Positions 1-13,112 of a stretch of 64,000 nt of DNA are shown one piece after another; the stretch's first letter is position 1, and the number at the start of each line of letters is the position of its first letter. Position numbers and translations under genes: made by a program. The notes under the pieces are model-generated. The model was not told the DNA's origin, searched no databases, and saw only the letters and a list, made by a program, of their open reading frames with translations. This stretch comes from Eremophila alpestris peregrina. Its lineage: Eukaryota; Chordata; Aves; Passeriformes; Alaudidae. Where the stretch lies: contig WMCF01000003.1 of the NCBI GenBank assembly GCA_009792885.1, positions 14,532,297-14,596,296 of the forward strand, read 5' to 3'.

Positions 1-692
1 AAGCAGGTGTTGGGGTGTTTGTTTGCCTGTTTGTCATGATTGTGTATAGCAAACTGAATATTGTTGAGAAATTTGTTAGCTGTTTCATCACATTGAAGTG
101 GTGCCTGAGAACCAGATCATAGGATTTTATAGCAATGTACTATTACTGCAGTCTAAGGAAGCTAAATCAATCCCAGCAGTATTTTGTGATGCTGCAGTGA
201 TGCAATTTTCTACTGAAACTCTGGTAACTTTACAGAATTTCAAAGACTTTCAAATGTTTTCCCACTCCTCTCATCAAAAACGACTATTAAATGGTTTGGA
301 ATTCTGGTTAGGTACCAAAAAATTACTTTTTGTACTAAATAACTGCAGAATCATGATGATGAAAGACCAAGTACATATTTTAGGAGAATAAGAAAGCTTT
401 TTTGAACTGCGTTGTTGAAGTAGCTGTTGACACTAGAGGTTTTTTAAAGTAAGCCTTCTAACTGTTCTTGGAAACAGATATGCTGGTACAGCAACATTCA
501 GCACATCTGTTGATAGCAAGGTTCCAGTCTAGTGTTAATAAAAAGAATTGCTGGATTCTCACCCCTCTGAAGCAAAACCTCTTTTAAAAACAACAGTATC
601 AGAAATGCTTAAGGGCTGAGTGACAAGATCTGTCTGAAAAGAAGGTTTTCTCTTGCTGATCATCTGTCATTGGTTCTCTGTGTTAATGGCAG
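1..692 (+). other. ZFYVE26 intron, incomplete at its 5' end
   Basis: The sequence is AT-rich and ends at the acceptor TTAATGGCAG just before the first visible exon. A 97-codon open frame at 98-391 has no resemblance to spastizin and no splice context, so I read it as chance. I see no repeat or RNA gene here. Confidence 0.6.
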
Positions 693-3600
693 GATGATGA
701 TTACTTTGCCACATTGAGGGAGCTTGAAGCAACACTGAGAACAAGAAGTCTGTCTCTGGAGATGATGTGTGAGGGGAAGATTCAACACAACAGCTATTAT
801 CAGGAGTGCTTGTTCTATTTACATAGTTATGGCACTAATCTGGCAATAATTAGCTTTTACATGAGGCATGACTGTATGAGAGAAGCACTGCTTCACTTGT
901 TAAATAAGGTGAGTAATTCAATTTTCATCACTGAAACTGAAATTAGAAAAACAGCAATGAGCACCATGCAGTGTTTGGGTGGTTTTCTGCCAGTTTGCTG
1001 AGGTTCACAAATGCTGTTACAGAAACTGCCCAGTGACTGACAGGGATTCCGTGAGACAGAAGAACAAACTTGATCTTTACCCATCTAGAGAAGAGAATGT
1101 GCAGTTTTGGTTCTTTTATAGAGGTCCTGCATCAACAGCACTTTGTCTTTTTTTCTACAAAGTTGAAAATCTGGGACTGTTGTCATAGAATTCAGAAGAG
1201 AGAAGAAAAATTTTGAATTCCAGCATGTAGATAACATTAGTCACTTCTCTCTATCCCTGTGCCTCTGTCTCATGGTATTGCTTGTTGAATCAGATCACCT
1301 TTGTTTGCACTTCTGTAACCATTAGGAATATAAGGGAATGCCAAGGACAGAAGTCTAGGGAACCCAAAATGTGGTTTCCACCTCTTCCTTAAGGAAAATG
1401 CATAATATAAGAGGACTTAAGTATCTCTGGAGTAAACTGCTCTATTGGCTAAACTACAATTAAATCTAGAACTTTTTCCAGGCTCTTACTAAGACATTAA
1501 GGATACTTCTTTGGAGATGTGAATCCATTATCTCTCACCAGCTTGTGAGAATGTGGCATTTTCTTTGTTTCCTTTTCTAAGTTGCTGTGCTTGTGTTTGA
1601 ATCACTGATTATTTTTTATTATTATTTGAAATAACTCTTATTGAGAATGTACAACTTGAAGCACCAACTTCAATTATCTTTATCTGGTTATGGCGTTTGT
1701 TAATAGAAAATTAAGTTGCCTCATCCACTCTGCTTTCTCACTGTACCATCAGTCATTCTAAGCTCTTATAGTCATCAGTTCAATGGTAATTCAATATGCA
1801 TATTGAATTACCTTTTTAAATGTATCCTTTACACCAGTTAAAATCTGCCTTTAAAGAGTAGTTGCATATTTTTACAATGTAGGTGATAATAATTTCACCT
1901 CTTAAGTAGCAGACTTGGAAAACACTCTAGACAGACAATTTGATGTGGAAGTTTTGGACAAGGAGCTGGTAGTAAACATACAAACCAGAGAGGAGGGTTT
2001 GTTCCCCTGAAGCTGTAAGGTACTAAGCTTCTGACTAAACATTTTGCAGTTGGTTGTTCAGATACATCGTATGTATACAGACTTTGTCACCTGTATCTTA
2101 CTCTGAGATACTAAAAAAAACCCAAAATTTTTAAATCAGGCCTTTAGAACATTTGTGGTGGCCCTGTAGACACATCCTAATGTTACTGTGGAAAGAAGCA
2201 TGTGTGAGGCTGCACTTACAAGACCACAGCCAAGAGGTCAAGGGAAGTAAAAATCCCCCTTAGGTCACTACTTATGAGTGTCATCTGAACAACTGTGCCC
2301 AGTCCTGGGTTCCCAAGTGCAAAACAGACTCTGTCAAAGTGAAGCAAGTGTAATTGAAGGCCACCAAAATGTCTAGGGGCCTGAAACACCTGGTACTTGA
2401 GAAGAGTGCTAGGGCTAGGTTTTTCCTGCTGGAAGAGAAGGCAGGAGAAGATTTGTGTGTTGTTTTCAGCTACCAAGTGGGTGATTATAGCAAAAATAGA
2501 GCCATGCTTATCTCATATGTGCAGTAAAAGGGTAAGAGACAGTGGACACAATTGGGAGCAAGGGAAATTCCAACTAGATAGAAAGAAAAAGGTTTTGGGC
2601 TTGTTTTGGGGATTTTTTGGTACATGTATTTAGACATAGGACCAGGGCCACAGGGAGATTTATGGATCACTCTACTTTGTCATGTTCAGAACTTGACTGG
2701 ACAACTCCAGAGCAGCAGGACCTAACTTGAAAGTCATTCTTTGAGTGGGGTTTTGAACAAAATAACCTCCAGAAATCCCTTCCAATCTAAATTATTTATT
2801 AATTTTATCATCTCTGTCACTTTCTATTACATAATATTACTCTGTCACTTTATGGTATATAAGGAAAATAAGCTAAAAAGTGGCTTTGCTTCAAGCTACT
2901 TTCTGTTTCTGTAGGAATCCCCATCAGAAGTGTTTATTGAAGGGATCTTCATTCCGAGTTATGAAAGTGGAAAACTGCATATGTTGGAGAACTTGCTGGA
3001 AACCATTGATCCAGGATTGGAAAGCTGGGGAGTCTACTTGATTGCAGCCTGCAAATACTTGCAAAGAAAGAACTATTACCATATTCTGTATGAACTGCAA
3101 CAGTTCATGAAGGTGAGTTGAGGGACAGTGCCATCTCTTTCAATGAAGTGCTGAATACTGTCAGACTTCTGGTTATTTACTTTGGTCTAAACCTGCATGC
3201 TGGACAGGTATAGTTTTGCCTCTTTACAGTCTTAGAAAACATAGAAAGGCCTGAGCCTTGCTAAAGCTGAGCTGATCCATGTCATGGATCTGGCACACTG
3301 TATTAAAGAAGAGAGAGCATTGCCTGCTGTGTGTGAGCCCTTTAGTGCAGGCACTGATTACTGAGGGGGGTGTCCTGTGCTCCATCTCAGTGGTGAGTGC
3401 ATTTCTTCCAGGATCATGTCCGTGCTGCAATGACCTGCATTAGATTTTTCACTCATGGAGCAAAGTCTTACACTGAACTTGGAGGAAAACAGGCATGGCT
3501 GCTAAAGATCAAGGACCATCTCAAAGTCTATCTGCAGGAGGTCTCAAGAAGTTCAGGGAGGAAAAAGATGGCATTCACTTTTCGGAAGAAAATGTCTGCT

Positions 3601-6600
3601 ACAGATGTGTCAAGGTATCTATAAACAGGAAGCTAAGTTTTAGGAGAGGTGAAATTCAGGCTTTAAACTTTGGGGTTTTCATTAGTTTCATTCAAGTTGG
3701 CTTTGGATAACACTTACTGATTTTTCCCCAACCAGGAATGGGCAATCCAAACCAGGAGATGGGCAGTTGTTTCTACCAAATATATGGATGTGTATCAGAC
3801 TACCCTCCTTTAATTTAAAAAACAAACAGGAACCCTACACTGCATAGACAATTATACATCAGTCCACAAGTTTGGTTTTTTTGTTTTTTTTTTCATTTTC
3901 TCTTCCTTTCTTCTCCCAAAAGCAAGCAGCTTTGTAGTGCTTCACTGTCTGCAGGGGTTAACTCAAACACTGCACTATGTACAAGCTGTAGGTGCCAGAG
4001 ATAACTGGATTCCTGCGTTCAAAAGTCAAAGTGTAAATTTAGTCAGATCTTCCTTGTACTTGGGGTTTTATATGTTGGTTTTCTTAGGGGCTTTTTTTCT
4101 TTCTTTTTTTGAGGCTAGACTCTTAAACCTGGAGGGGTGTGTGTGTGATGAGGTGAAGAAGCAGGAACAGATATTTATTTGGGGATCCAGTTTCTGTGGC
4201 TCACTTCTTTGAAATAATGAGAATAATTGCTGAATTTGAGCTTGTGATGCATGTTAAGTGCACATATCTGAAAAATAATATTGCAGCAGACATGTGCAAT
4301 GGACAAAGTCAAAAAGCAACTAAATTAATTGTTTATAAACATGTCTTCTTTTGAAAGGTATTGAAGAAATTAGTTCATATAAATAATAGTTGACACTGTC
4401 CCTTTTACAAAATAAACTCTGAATTTTTTCACTGTCTAGGCACATCAATACAGTAGATCTGCAGATGGAAGTAACAAAGTTCCTGCATCAGTGTGAGAGC
4501 TCAGGAGCCTCACAAATGACAGATTCCTCCTTGCCCACACTCTTTGGAAACAATAACATGAAAATGGATGTTGCTTGCAAGGTACTAATTGCTGTTTTAA
4601 ATACAGCTCTATTTTTCATCAGCAATACTAACTTTTAATGTAGGTTGAAGCATTTGATGGTTGGAGCAGTTTCTTGAATTTTTATGGGTAGGTTACTAAT
4701 GCATTAATGCAACCCATCATATATGAAAAATTCATGGTTTTCTTCAAAGTAGCAGAGAACATGTGAGAACTTGGAGCTCATCTCCTCAAAGTGCAAATTT
4801 TCAGAGGCAGAGCATCCAAAATACAAATAGTAATATTCCTTTTGACTGTGCATCCCATTATGTTTGGAAGCAAGGCAACTAATGCTATAATTCTAACCAT
4901 TCTTAACTTTGGCTCATCTCCATCTGTAAATTGCCTAATGTCCCTCAGGGAAGCAGTGTGTGACAATAGACCCTATAATTTGCTGTTCTTCTTGGGATGA
5001 TGCTGTTTTCTGTTGAAGTAATGCATTTTCTTTTGGCCTCTGGGCAAAATCTGGATTTGCATTAATATTATTTAACTGTACACAATGAAAAGGAATGTGT
5101 ATTCCCAGACTTGTCTATGCCTCTCTTTTCAGGTCATATTGGAAGGCAAAAACATTGAGGAGGGGTTTGGGATTGCATTTAGAGTTCTCCAGGTATGGAA
5201 AAACTTGATATAACAAGCAATATTATTACAAAGGAACTCCTGAAAGCAGCAATTATTTAAACAAAAGCTTTTTTTTTTTTTTCCCCAAATGTATTTTAAT
5301 CCCGCCAAAAGAAAAACTTGTTGAAAGAAAGATCACAAGTTTAAGTCTTACATGTCCCTGTATTTATGGAAGATTGGTAAAGAAATTAAGGTGCTGTTTC
5401 AGTAGGACATTTCCAGAGTAATTGGGTCCTACAAAGGAATGAAGTACAGCTTTTCCTTTGCTGTGCACCTTGTTTAATGTCTTAACTGTGGCAAACCACA
5501 GTCATAGATGTGTATAAAGACCTCTCACGTGGTAGCTCTCAGTTCATGACAGTTATGCAAAGACAGTGAATAAATAAGGCCAGGGCTCTCTCTGTTCTAT
5601 TCTCCTGATTTGAGAGCAAAATTAATTAACTGGAAACTCTCACTGGGGACCTCTCCTTCCTCATGTCTGGGTAAAAGTTGAATGATTATCAGTCAGCATA
5701 GCTCATGAGCCTCTAAAGTCTTCTGAGTGTTTCTCATCCATATAGTCCCAGACAGTAGAGCAGGGCACTTTTGGACAGAGCTGGCACACTGAAAGAATAT
5801 TTATGGATGTGACAGGCCCTGCTCCTTCTTTCAAGTCAGGGTGTTACAAGGCAGAACTCCTGTTCGTAGGGAGATGGAGAGCCTTAGAAAAACAGCACTT
5901 CTAAACAGCAGCAGCCACTACCTCCAATAAAAATGGAGCAGCAAGTCCAGCTGCCTATCACTTCCATTTCCATCCATTATTTTTTATTTACTTACTCATT
6001 GCAGGATCAGTTCACAGTTTTTATCATCTCTTCCCTCATATGGGTGGTGTATGATGGTCAATTGTCTCCTGTTTGGGGTCTCCAAAGGGTGACTGCTGGT
6101 AGGAGAAATGCAGTGGGAACATACTAAGTGAGGGAGATGTGGGTAAGGATCTAGCAAAGATCTTTTGCCAGAAGAAATAAAACTGATTTTTGCCACTCCT
6201 GAAAAGAACGCAGTAATAGCAGTCTTGTTCTTAAGCAGGATTGATTTTTACAAGTCTGGTTATAAAAAACCTTTAGGTCAGTCCTGAGCAGTGGTGAGTG
6301 TAAAACCAGAGGCTCCCAAAACAGCTTTGACTTTTTGGAGCGTGGTGCGTAATTTTAGCCCTTAGGAGAGACTGTCTCAGTTGTGTAGCTTCCCTCTGAG
6401 AAAACCTGCTGAGAACATTGAACGTGTTGCTCTGATGTTCCAACTACCTCTAGGACTTCCAGCTGGAGGCTACAGAAGTGTACAGCAAAGTGGCCAAGCA
6501 GCTGGTGAAGCAGCAGAAGTACAGCGAGATCCAGCAGCTCCTGAAGTGTGTCAATGAGTCTGGAGTGGCAGCAAAAAATGATGGGGATAACATTATCCTT

Positions 6601-8752
6601 AACTGTCTAAATGAGTTCAAAAACATTCCTGCTGAGGTAATTCTATCCTTCATTGTGTCACTTTTGAAGTAAAAAGAATATGGACAATACAGGCTACAGG
6701 GAAGTCTGGTGCCTGTACTGCTCTTTTAGTGAGTGCTTTGGATGTTCTGGCTCCATGCCACGGGCACAGTTTAAAGGTGGGAGTGTGTGGTTGGCCTTGT
6801 ACAAGATACTCTGAGAGGAAACCATGAGTAGCTATAGCACACTCCTACCCTGCACTTCCCAAATGGATTCCCATGGGGGGGACAGAACATTTGCTTCTCA
6901 AGATCCTGTCAAATGCTGCTGATTGCAGCAGAAGGCGCTCCCTTCAGTGAGGCTTCCCTGGCTAACACAGGGGATGTGTGGAGGCAGAAACCTCCTGCCT
7001 CCATAGGAACCAATTTTGTGATTCCTTTGCCTGCCACAGTGTTTTTTCCATCCCAGTGAAGAAGGAGATGCACTCTGCTAGTTCTCTCAATTAGATTAGA
7101 GGATGCAGTTCACTCTTTGGGTCCGGGTGGACCAATGGGTAACTCCTGCTGGGGTGCAGGGAACCTACAAATTCATTTCATGCAACACAAGCAGTGTCCA
7201 TGAGAGACTCAGCATTCTCTAGGGTACCCCCAGAGATGGCAGGCAGGAAAAGCTGTAGGAAAAGGGAAACCTTGGAATTAGTATTTTTTTGTATTTTCTA
7301 CATTTGCAACTCTCCCAGTTGGTACAATCTAAGCTCCTGCTGTGATATCAGCAGCCCTGCCTGTCCACAGGGGTTTGATCCCTGATGGGATAAAGCTTTG
7401 CAAACTATTACCACTTTAAATGTGAACACCTTTTTCCTTCTTTGGATACAGGATCTCGATAATCTGATTCAGGATATGGACAGTGATGAAAACAAGGTAA
7501 GTAAAAGCGCAGTAGCAAGAGCTAAACAGCCCAGTCTTTGTCTGCAGCTTGCAGGCTTTTTCACTGTCTTCTCTCTCATCCTCATGCAAATAAGATTTTT
7601 GAAGGCTACTTCCTAGATTGTAGAAATCATAGTGAGTTCCTCAAGGCCATGGTGTTTGTGACTGTAAAGCTGTGACATACAGGTACCAATTGGGACTATC
7701 ACTGTTAGTTCCCTGAGAGCCCTCAGAGTGAGGGCTGGGCTTTGTTAGAGTGGGAGGAAAAGTATTTCAGAAAGGCACATTGGTGGATTTGTTGGTTTTG
7801 TTATTCAACTTTTTGCATAGGTGCATGTAAGTTTCTAGTGATGGCAGACAGCTAATGATGACCTCTTATTGTTGCAGGATTATACTATTCCTGTGGTGAT
7901 TAAGAGTTAAATGATAAAACTCCTCCAGCTTCTGAGAGACTTTTTCTCTTAGAAGAAATTAAGCTTAAACTAGTTTATTTCTTTGTGGGCTTTCATACCA
8001 GCCAGCCAAGCCAATGGAGAACTGTAGATGCCTATTTATAGAAGTGGCTGTGACTCAGCATTTGGGGATTGTTGTAGATCCTGAGTAGCATAGGTGGGAA
8101 TAAAATCTAGAGATTTGTGACAATCCTCTGTCTGCTCTGAATGACAAACTCACTGTTGTAGGCAGATTTTAAAATGGGCCTCTAGTTCTGCTTTTCTGTA
8201 AGTGATGGGAGATGTAAGTGATGAAAGATGGGAGTTGTTCTAGAACTAGCAGTGGAGGAAAATGATAACTTCAGACTCTGCTATGAGGACACTGTAATTA
8301 ATGCACGAGATAGGATTCCTGATACTAATTGCATGGTCATACAGTACTGCCTACAAGACACAAACTCAATAAAATACACCTGTTTGCCCATCTTTCTCAC
8401 TGAGATCTGCTTCATGCCATGCTGTGCTTGGCAGCGTGGCGCTGCTACCTTGTACAACACGCTTCTGAACCGGGTGCTTAAGCTTGTGCAGTGAGCTTGC
8501 TGCAGCTTCCTGAGCAAGCCCTGAGTGCCTGTGGTGCTCCAGATCCAGGCCTACGTGATGTGCAACAAGCTGCGCTCGGCGTACCTGGTGTCGGTGCGGC
8601 AGGAGAAGGCACGCGCCGTGCAGCTGGTGCAGCGCGTGCGGCACCTGGCCGAGAGCGCCGGCGACAGCGTGGTCACCGCCATCTGTGCCCAGTGGCTCTC
8701 CGTGCACCAGCCCAAGGGCAGGAACCGGCTCCCCCAGGGCGCCAGGAAGTGA
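693..8752 (+). CDS. ZFYVE26: ZFYVE26 (spastizin), last eight coding exons; 5' part lies outside the window
   Basis: Coding exons are 693-908, 2915-3112, 3412-3614, 4440-4581, 5133-5192, 6454-6636, 7452-7496 and 8543-8752. All have AG/GT borders, and they join without frame breaks into 418 C-terminal residues ending in TGA. The sequence matches the C-terminal helical region of spastizin as I know it; landmarks are DDDYFATLRELEATLR, NNNMKMDVACK and QAYVMCNKLRSAYL, with the end ..QGARK. The FYVE zinc finger and most of the protein (about 2,500 residues in mammals) would lie upstream. In the known family the protein binds PI3P through FYVE, partners spatacsin (SPG11) and AP-5, and acts in autophagic lysosome reformation and cytokinesis; human loss causes spastic paraplegia SPG15. 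The final exon is far richer in G+C at third positions than the other seven. Identity is secure; the segment carries no enzymatic motif. Confidence 0.95.
1785..1812. repeat. Perfect 28 bp palindrome in a ZFYVE26 intron
   Basis: The 28 bases are identical to their own reverse complement, centred on the TGCA at 1797-1800. The sequence is AT-rich with no obvious flanking duplication. It could extrude a cruciform or be the fused ends of a small DNA transposon. Confidence 0.8.
2690..2803 (+). mobile_element. Degraded CR1 LINE 3' tail
   Basis: The stretch AACCTCCAGAAATCCCTTCC followed by AATCTAAATTATT resembles the extreme 3' end of avian CR1 elements (..CTCCAGAGGTCCCTTCCAACCTAAATTATT..). It lies in a ZFYVE26 intron just upstream of the exon at 2915. 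The 5' limit is vague because the copy is old. Confidence 0.6.
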
Positions 8753-10880
8753 TGTGTGACTGACATGTGCCGCCGTCCTGAGGGAGAAGGCCTCAGCACC
8801 GCTCCAAGGTGTCCGGTTCAGCAGCCTCCAGGTAAAATGGAGCTCTGGTGACTGATGTCGGTGGCAAATGGATGCTGCTAATGTGCCTCTGGTGAAAGGA
8901 AGGGAACTAAATTACAAGTGCCAGTCCTGTATTTTGACAAACAGTCACTACCTCAGGGTGTTTTTTGGCTCTCTTTTTGATGGGGGGAGGGGGGCAGTTT
9001 CAAACTGAACAAGCAAGGATTTAGATGTATGGGAGAGAGCACTTTTGTTTCTGGCTTTAGTTTTTGGGTTTTGTTGTTTTTTAATTTTTTTGGGGGGGTT
9101 GATATTTTTTGAGAAGCACTGAACTTAATAATATATGTTTTATTTTTAATCCAGAAAATGTATGTAGAGAGGACAGAAAAATTTTATCAACTTGATGTAG
9201 CCTAGAGTATAACATTTTTGTGAGGTTTCCTGTACAATTTTCAAGACTGGAGAGTTCTTCTGTTACAAAGACTAAAACTTACAGATTTTTTTAAGCCTCT
9301 AGACAAATTGCTACTTCTTTTTTATCCCCCCCACTAGTACAATGTACCTAGATTTTTTTTTAGTTTGTTTGAAAAGGTAGGAACTGATTCTTCATGGCAG
9401 ATTTGTACTTACCAGTCACACTGTGTGATGTGTGCCATAGATGTGGCACTTGGGCTAATGCCAACTAGATGAATGAAGTTATAAAGGGCATATCATGTAA
9501 GGGGGGTACAAAGGGAAAATAAGCCTTTAAAATAGTTGAAAAATCACGTGCCTCTTTCTTTACTATGGTAATACCTAATAAATCATTGCCATGCAGCTTT
9601 ATGATTGAATAGTTGACAGTAAACTTCCACAGTTTTTCATCAGGTATAGCAAAGAATAAGGACAGAGCAAATTGTGGCAAAATTAAAGAGGTAGTCTGTA
9701 TCCCTGTCGCATAGGGATGCATTTATTTATTACCAGGATAATTTGTCCCTGTCAAGTACAATAGAACACCAAACTGGACATGCCCTGTTTTGCTCTGGAA
9801 GTGTTAGGTTAATCAGTTTTACAAAAAAAAGCAGCAATCTTTGTGTAAGGTCTGTGTTCAGGGATGCTGAAAAAAGTATCTGCTTCTCTGCAGTTAGTAC
9901 TGGGACATGAGAAACTGGCAGAAGTGTGGCAGACAGTAATAGGACCTTTCAAAAAAAAGAACAAAGCATGATGTTCCACAAGAGTTTGTGTTTGCTGTTT
10001 ACATGTATTTCAGCCCAAGAAGTAGGAAAACTAATTCACTTTCTCATTAAAAAGTTGTTTACGTCAAAAACCAACAGGTTTTCTGAAGTGTAATGTAATT
10101 GTAAATAGTTTTAGTAAAATAATTGAGACTGTCAAGTAAGAATTTTGCACTATCCCCAAGCTCACTGTAATGAAAGAACAGACTTCCATGGTGTTGGAAA
10201 GGATTTGGTTCATCTTCTTCAGGGTTTCAAGAGCTGACACAAACACCTCTCTTTGGAGGTGCTCTGCTCTGCAGAGCAGAACTGACCACATAGAGCTTTC
10301 AGAATCCCCTGTCCACAGATTATCTCATTAGTGAGCAATACTAATGAAAGCTTTTGTTTCCTTGGCCAGACTGACGTAGCTCTCCATCAGCTTACAGCCA
10401 TCAGGCTAATCCTAAAACGTGACACTGCCTATGGTTCAGTCATCTTTAAATCTCTGATTGTGGGGAGGGGATTTTACTGTGTGGGTGTCCAGATGTGCAG
10501 TGCTGTACCACCACCTGTTCTGCTCGAGTTCCTTCAGCTGCAGAGAGCTCTGAGAGTGGAGTTTGCCATGCAGACCCTTCAGTTCCATACCTGCCTTTCT
10601 TCCTGACCTCTTTGCACTGTACCTGATGCACTTTATATAGTGGTTGTTGTAATTTGATGTTCTTAACCTGGAATTGTAGGGATCTTTCTTGTACCAGCAG
10701 AACTGGAATTTTGACTCTGATTAATTACCTTGTGTCCTAAATAATGAAATTATCAAGGAGCTTTGAATTTTTGAGCAAGAAAAAGGGATTGAATACTGCC
10801 AGTTTAAAAGAATTTCTCTGTTACTGACCAAGGTTTGTTTACAATTTAAAAAAATAAAGTATTATGACTGTTAATGTATT
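8753..10880 (+). other. ZFYVE26: ZFYVE26 3' untranslated region
   Basis: After the stop codon the sequence is AT-rich with T-runs (8960-9110, 9350-9365) and no further spliced exon. Two AATAAA hexamers are well placed: 9577-9582 and 10853-10858, the second followed by a T-rich downstream stretch. The distal one would give a UTR of about 2.1 kb. Without transcripts I cannot say which is used. Small open frames here (10064-10291 minus, 10331-10606 plus) look like chance. Confidence 0.55.
10853..10858 (+). terminator. Polyadenylation signal AATAAA, distal candidate for ZFYVE26
   Basis: A canonical hexamer about 2.1 kb after the ZFYVE26 stop, followed within 60 bases by TTTTCAGTTTATTTTTTATC, a U-rich downstream element. 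Confidence 0.55.
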
Positions 10881-12790
10881 TTCAGTTTATTTTTTATCTC
10901 AGCAGAGCTTAGGGGTCTCTTTCTAGATCTGAATTTTGCTTTTGGCTATGCTCAGTGGAGTAATTAGAAGGGGGATAATTGTTCTGCCATGCCAAATTTA
11001 TGTTACTGAGTATCCTCAATATTTAGATCAACTGGAATGTCACATCTTTAGAAGTTCCCCCAACAGCTAGGTAGTTTAGGTAGTTCAGCCTCATGCTTTA
11101 CATGTACTCAGCAATCCTCTTTAGGGAGCTTTGCAAGTTAATCTAACTCTCCCTTACAAGCCTCCCTTTGAGACAGCTAAATGAGCTTAAGTTTCCTCAT
11201 TTTTTACAGATCAGCTGAGAGGTATAAATTACTTGCTCAAGGTCAAAGAGAGTGGATATATGTCTATGGAAATGTTTATGTAATATGTCTTGTGTTAAAT
11301 CTACAATCAGACTTATCTGAGAAGAGCACTGACCTGCAAAGGCAAAAGCATTTCACACCAGAGACACCTTTCTGCTTTTTTAAAAAATGGTCTCTCTTGC
11401 TCCTGAAGCCACTTTCAAGATCAGAGAATGACACAGATAAAGCAAGCCAAGGCTCCAGTGGTAGGTAACATTCTACTGCTACATTATAGTTGTGGATTTA
11501 GCTTCATAATTGGGATGAAGCATAAAGAGGGAGGGGGGGGGAAAAAAGTAGAGTGACAGGGAGAAACACAACGGGATTGTTTAAAATGTTACCTGGACTG
11601 AATTCTCTACATTAGTGAGGCAGGTGCAGATTACAGCAACACCAAGTGAACTGATGCAGCATTTCTGAAAGAAGATACGGGGTCCTATTGTAAAAGGAAA
11701 ATGGCTTTATTCAGTGTTGCTCAGAGGTAGCACAGGACTTATCTGCATAGACAGCATCCAGACAGGAAGAATTAAAATTAGCATTTGTTTTCCAAAACTG
11801 GCAGTTGGTCACAGTGGCAGGCTCATATGCAAGTCCAAAAACTTCCAGGTTTTTTTCAGAAACAAAGATAATCCTGTAAGCTGTGGCACTTGGTTTCTGA
11901 CTGCTTAACTCTTTCAGAAATAATCTCAGATTATGGGTCACACTCCAGCAGTTTGCACTCATGTAGCACTGGAGTTCCAAGGGAGCAGTCCCAGTGCCGT
12001 GTGGCCTGAGGCAGCTGCTTTGTGCAAGTGCAAGCTGTGTGGTCCTGCAGGGGCAGGCTGGCAGCCCTGGCAACCAGAAACTGCTGGGCAGATAAATGCA
12101 AGGATTTCTGTGCAAGTGTTACCTGCCTGTCCTGGAGCCAGCTTGATCAAAATACCAAGACAGTCCTGCCTCCTGCTTCAGCTATTTAGCTCTAGGCAGT
12201 TTGGTGTCATTTAAAGCTTAAGTCTCAGCTGAAGTTGTTTAGTATTTTTTAACATTATTGAGATGTTCCTTATTCATTCTACTCTATTTTCTAGGTCCTA
12301 AAGTCATTTAAAGTGCAGCTGGGGGGATTTGTAGTGACAACTTTTACACCATCTTTGTTCAAGGCTTCGCAAGAGAGATGTTGATTTTTTTATTAGCTTG
12401 CCTGGGCACAATTGCAGCCCTCCTGCAGCTTTTAACCTCCCAGTCACCTGCACCAAAACCTGGGTTCTCAGATTTGCCAACCCTCAGTTAACTTACTGCA
12501 AACAATAGGCATTTAGGGCCAAAAGACCTCAGTGGCTAGGGTATAGCTTCTTACAGAGCATGCAGAGAAAGTGATTCCACATAAAAACTTTACCTAATGC
12601 TTGGCACAAAAAGGCCAGGACCTGTTTCTGTGTGCTTGAGAGTATTTGTTTTGCATAACTTGCTAGAAAATCTAATATCCTAAAGTATTTTTGCTCTGCC
12701 AGTTCAGAGGGTAGAAAGTAATCTCACAGATTGTAAATTTAGAGTGCTACCTTTTTACTATTGCTATTAGGAAAAAAAACCAACCAAACT
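10881..12790. other. Intergenic region between the convergent ZFYVE26 and RDH12 genes
   Basis: About 1.9 kb separates the two 3' ends. It holds a short G-run/A-run block near 11,531-11,548 and no splice-supported exon. The longest open frame (11711-12115, minus, 134 codons) has no family resemblance that I recognise and no start or poly(A) context. I see no RNA gene. Confidence 0.5.
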
Positions 12791-12796
12791 TTATTT
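12791..12796 (-). terminator. Polyadenylation signal AATAAA for the RDH gene
   Basis: On the minus strand CTTTAAATAAAGTT lies about 320 bases after the RDH stop codon and is followed by GTTTGGTTGGTTTTTTTTCC, a classic G/U-rich downstream element. It is the first good signal past the stop. Confidence 0.65.
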
Positions 12797-13112
12797 AAAG
12801 TAATTCCTTGTTACTTCACAATCTAAACCTAAGACTGCAACTTCCCTTTCTATTCTAAAGCCAGAGAACCATAGCCTCGAGCTGCAGCTTGCTCCCTGCA
12901 TCAGCACTCTAATTCTCCAGCTAGGAAGAGGGACTGATCGCTTACAAATCTCAATCCTTAAGTGTAATATTCCAGAAATTCAAATTGTATTGTGCCCACA
13001 GAGCCATCCTTAGGGCAGCTGAAGTATCAGCATTCTCCTCTTGAGGTCTCTCAGCAGTGCTGTTCCCTGGAGAAGCAGCACTGGGCCCAGCCAGGGACAC
13101 TCCTGGTGCTGC

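Noticed and set aside
11711..12115. 134-codon minus-strand frame between ZFYVE26 and RDH12.
   Set aside because: No family match, no splice or poly(A) support, and overlapping open frames on both strands; probably chance.
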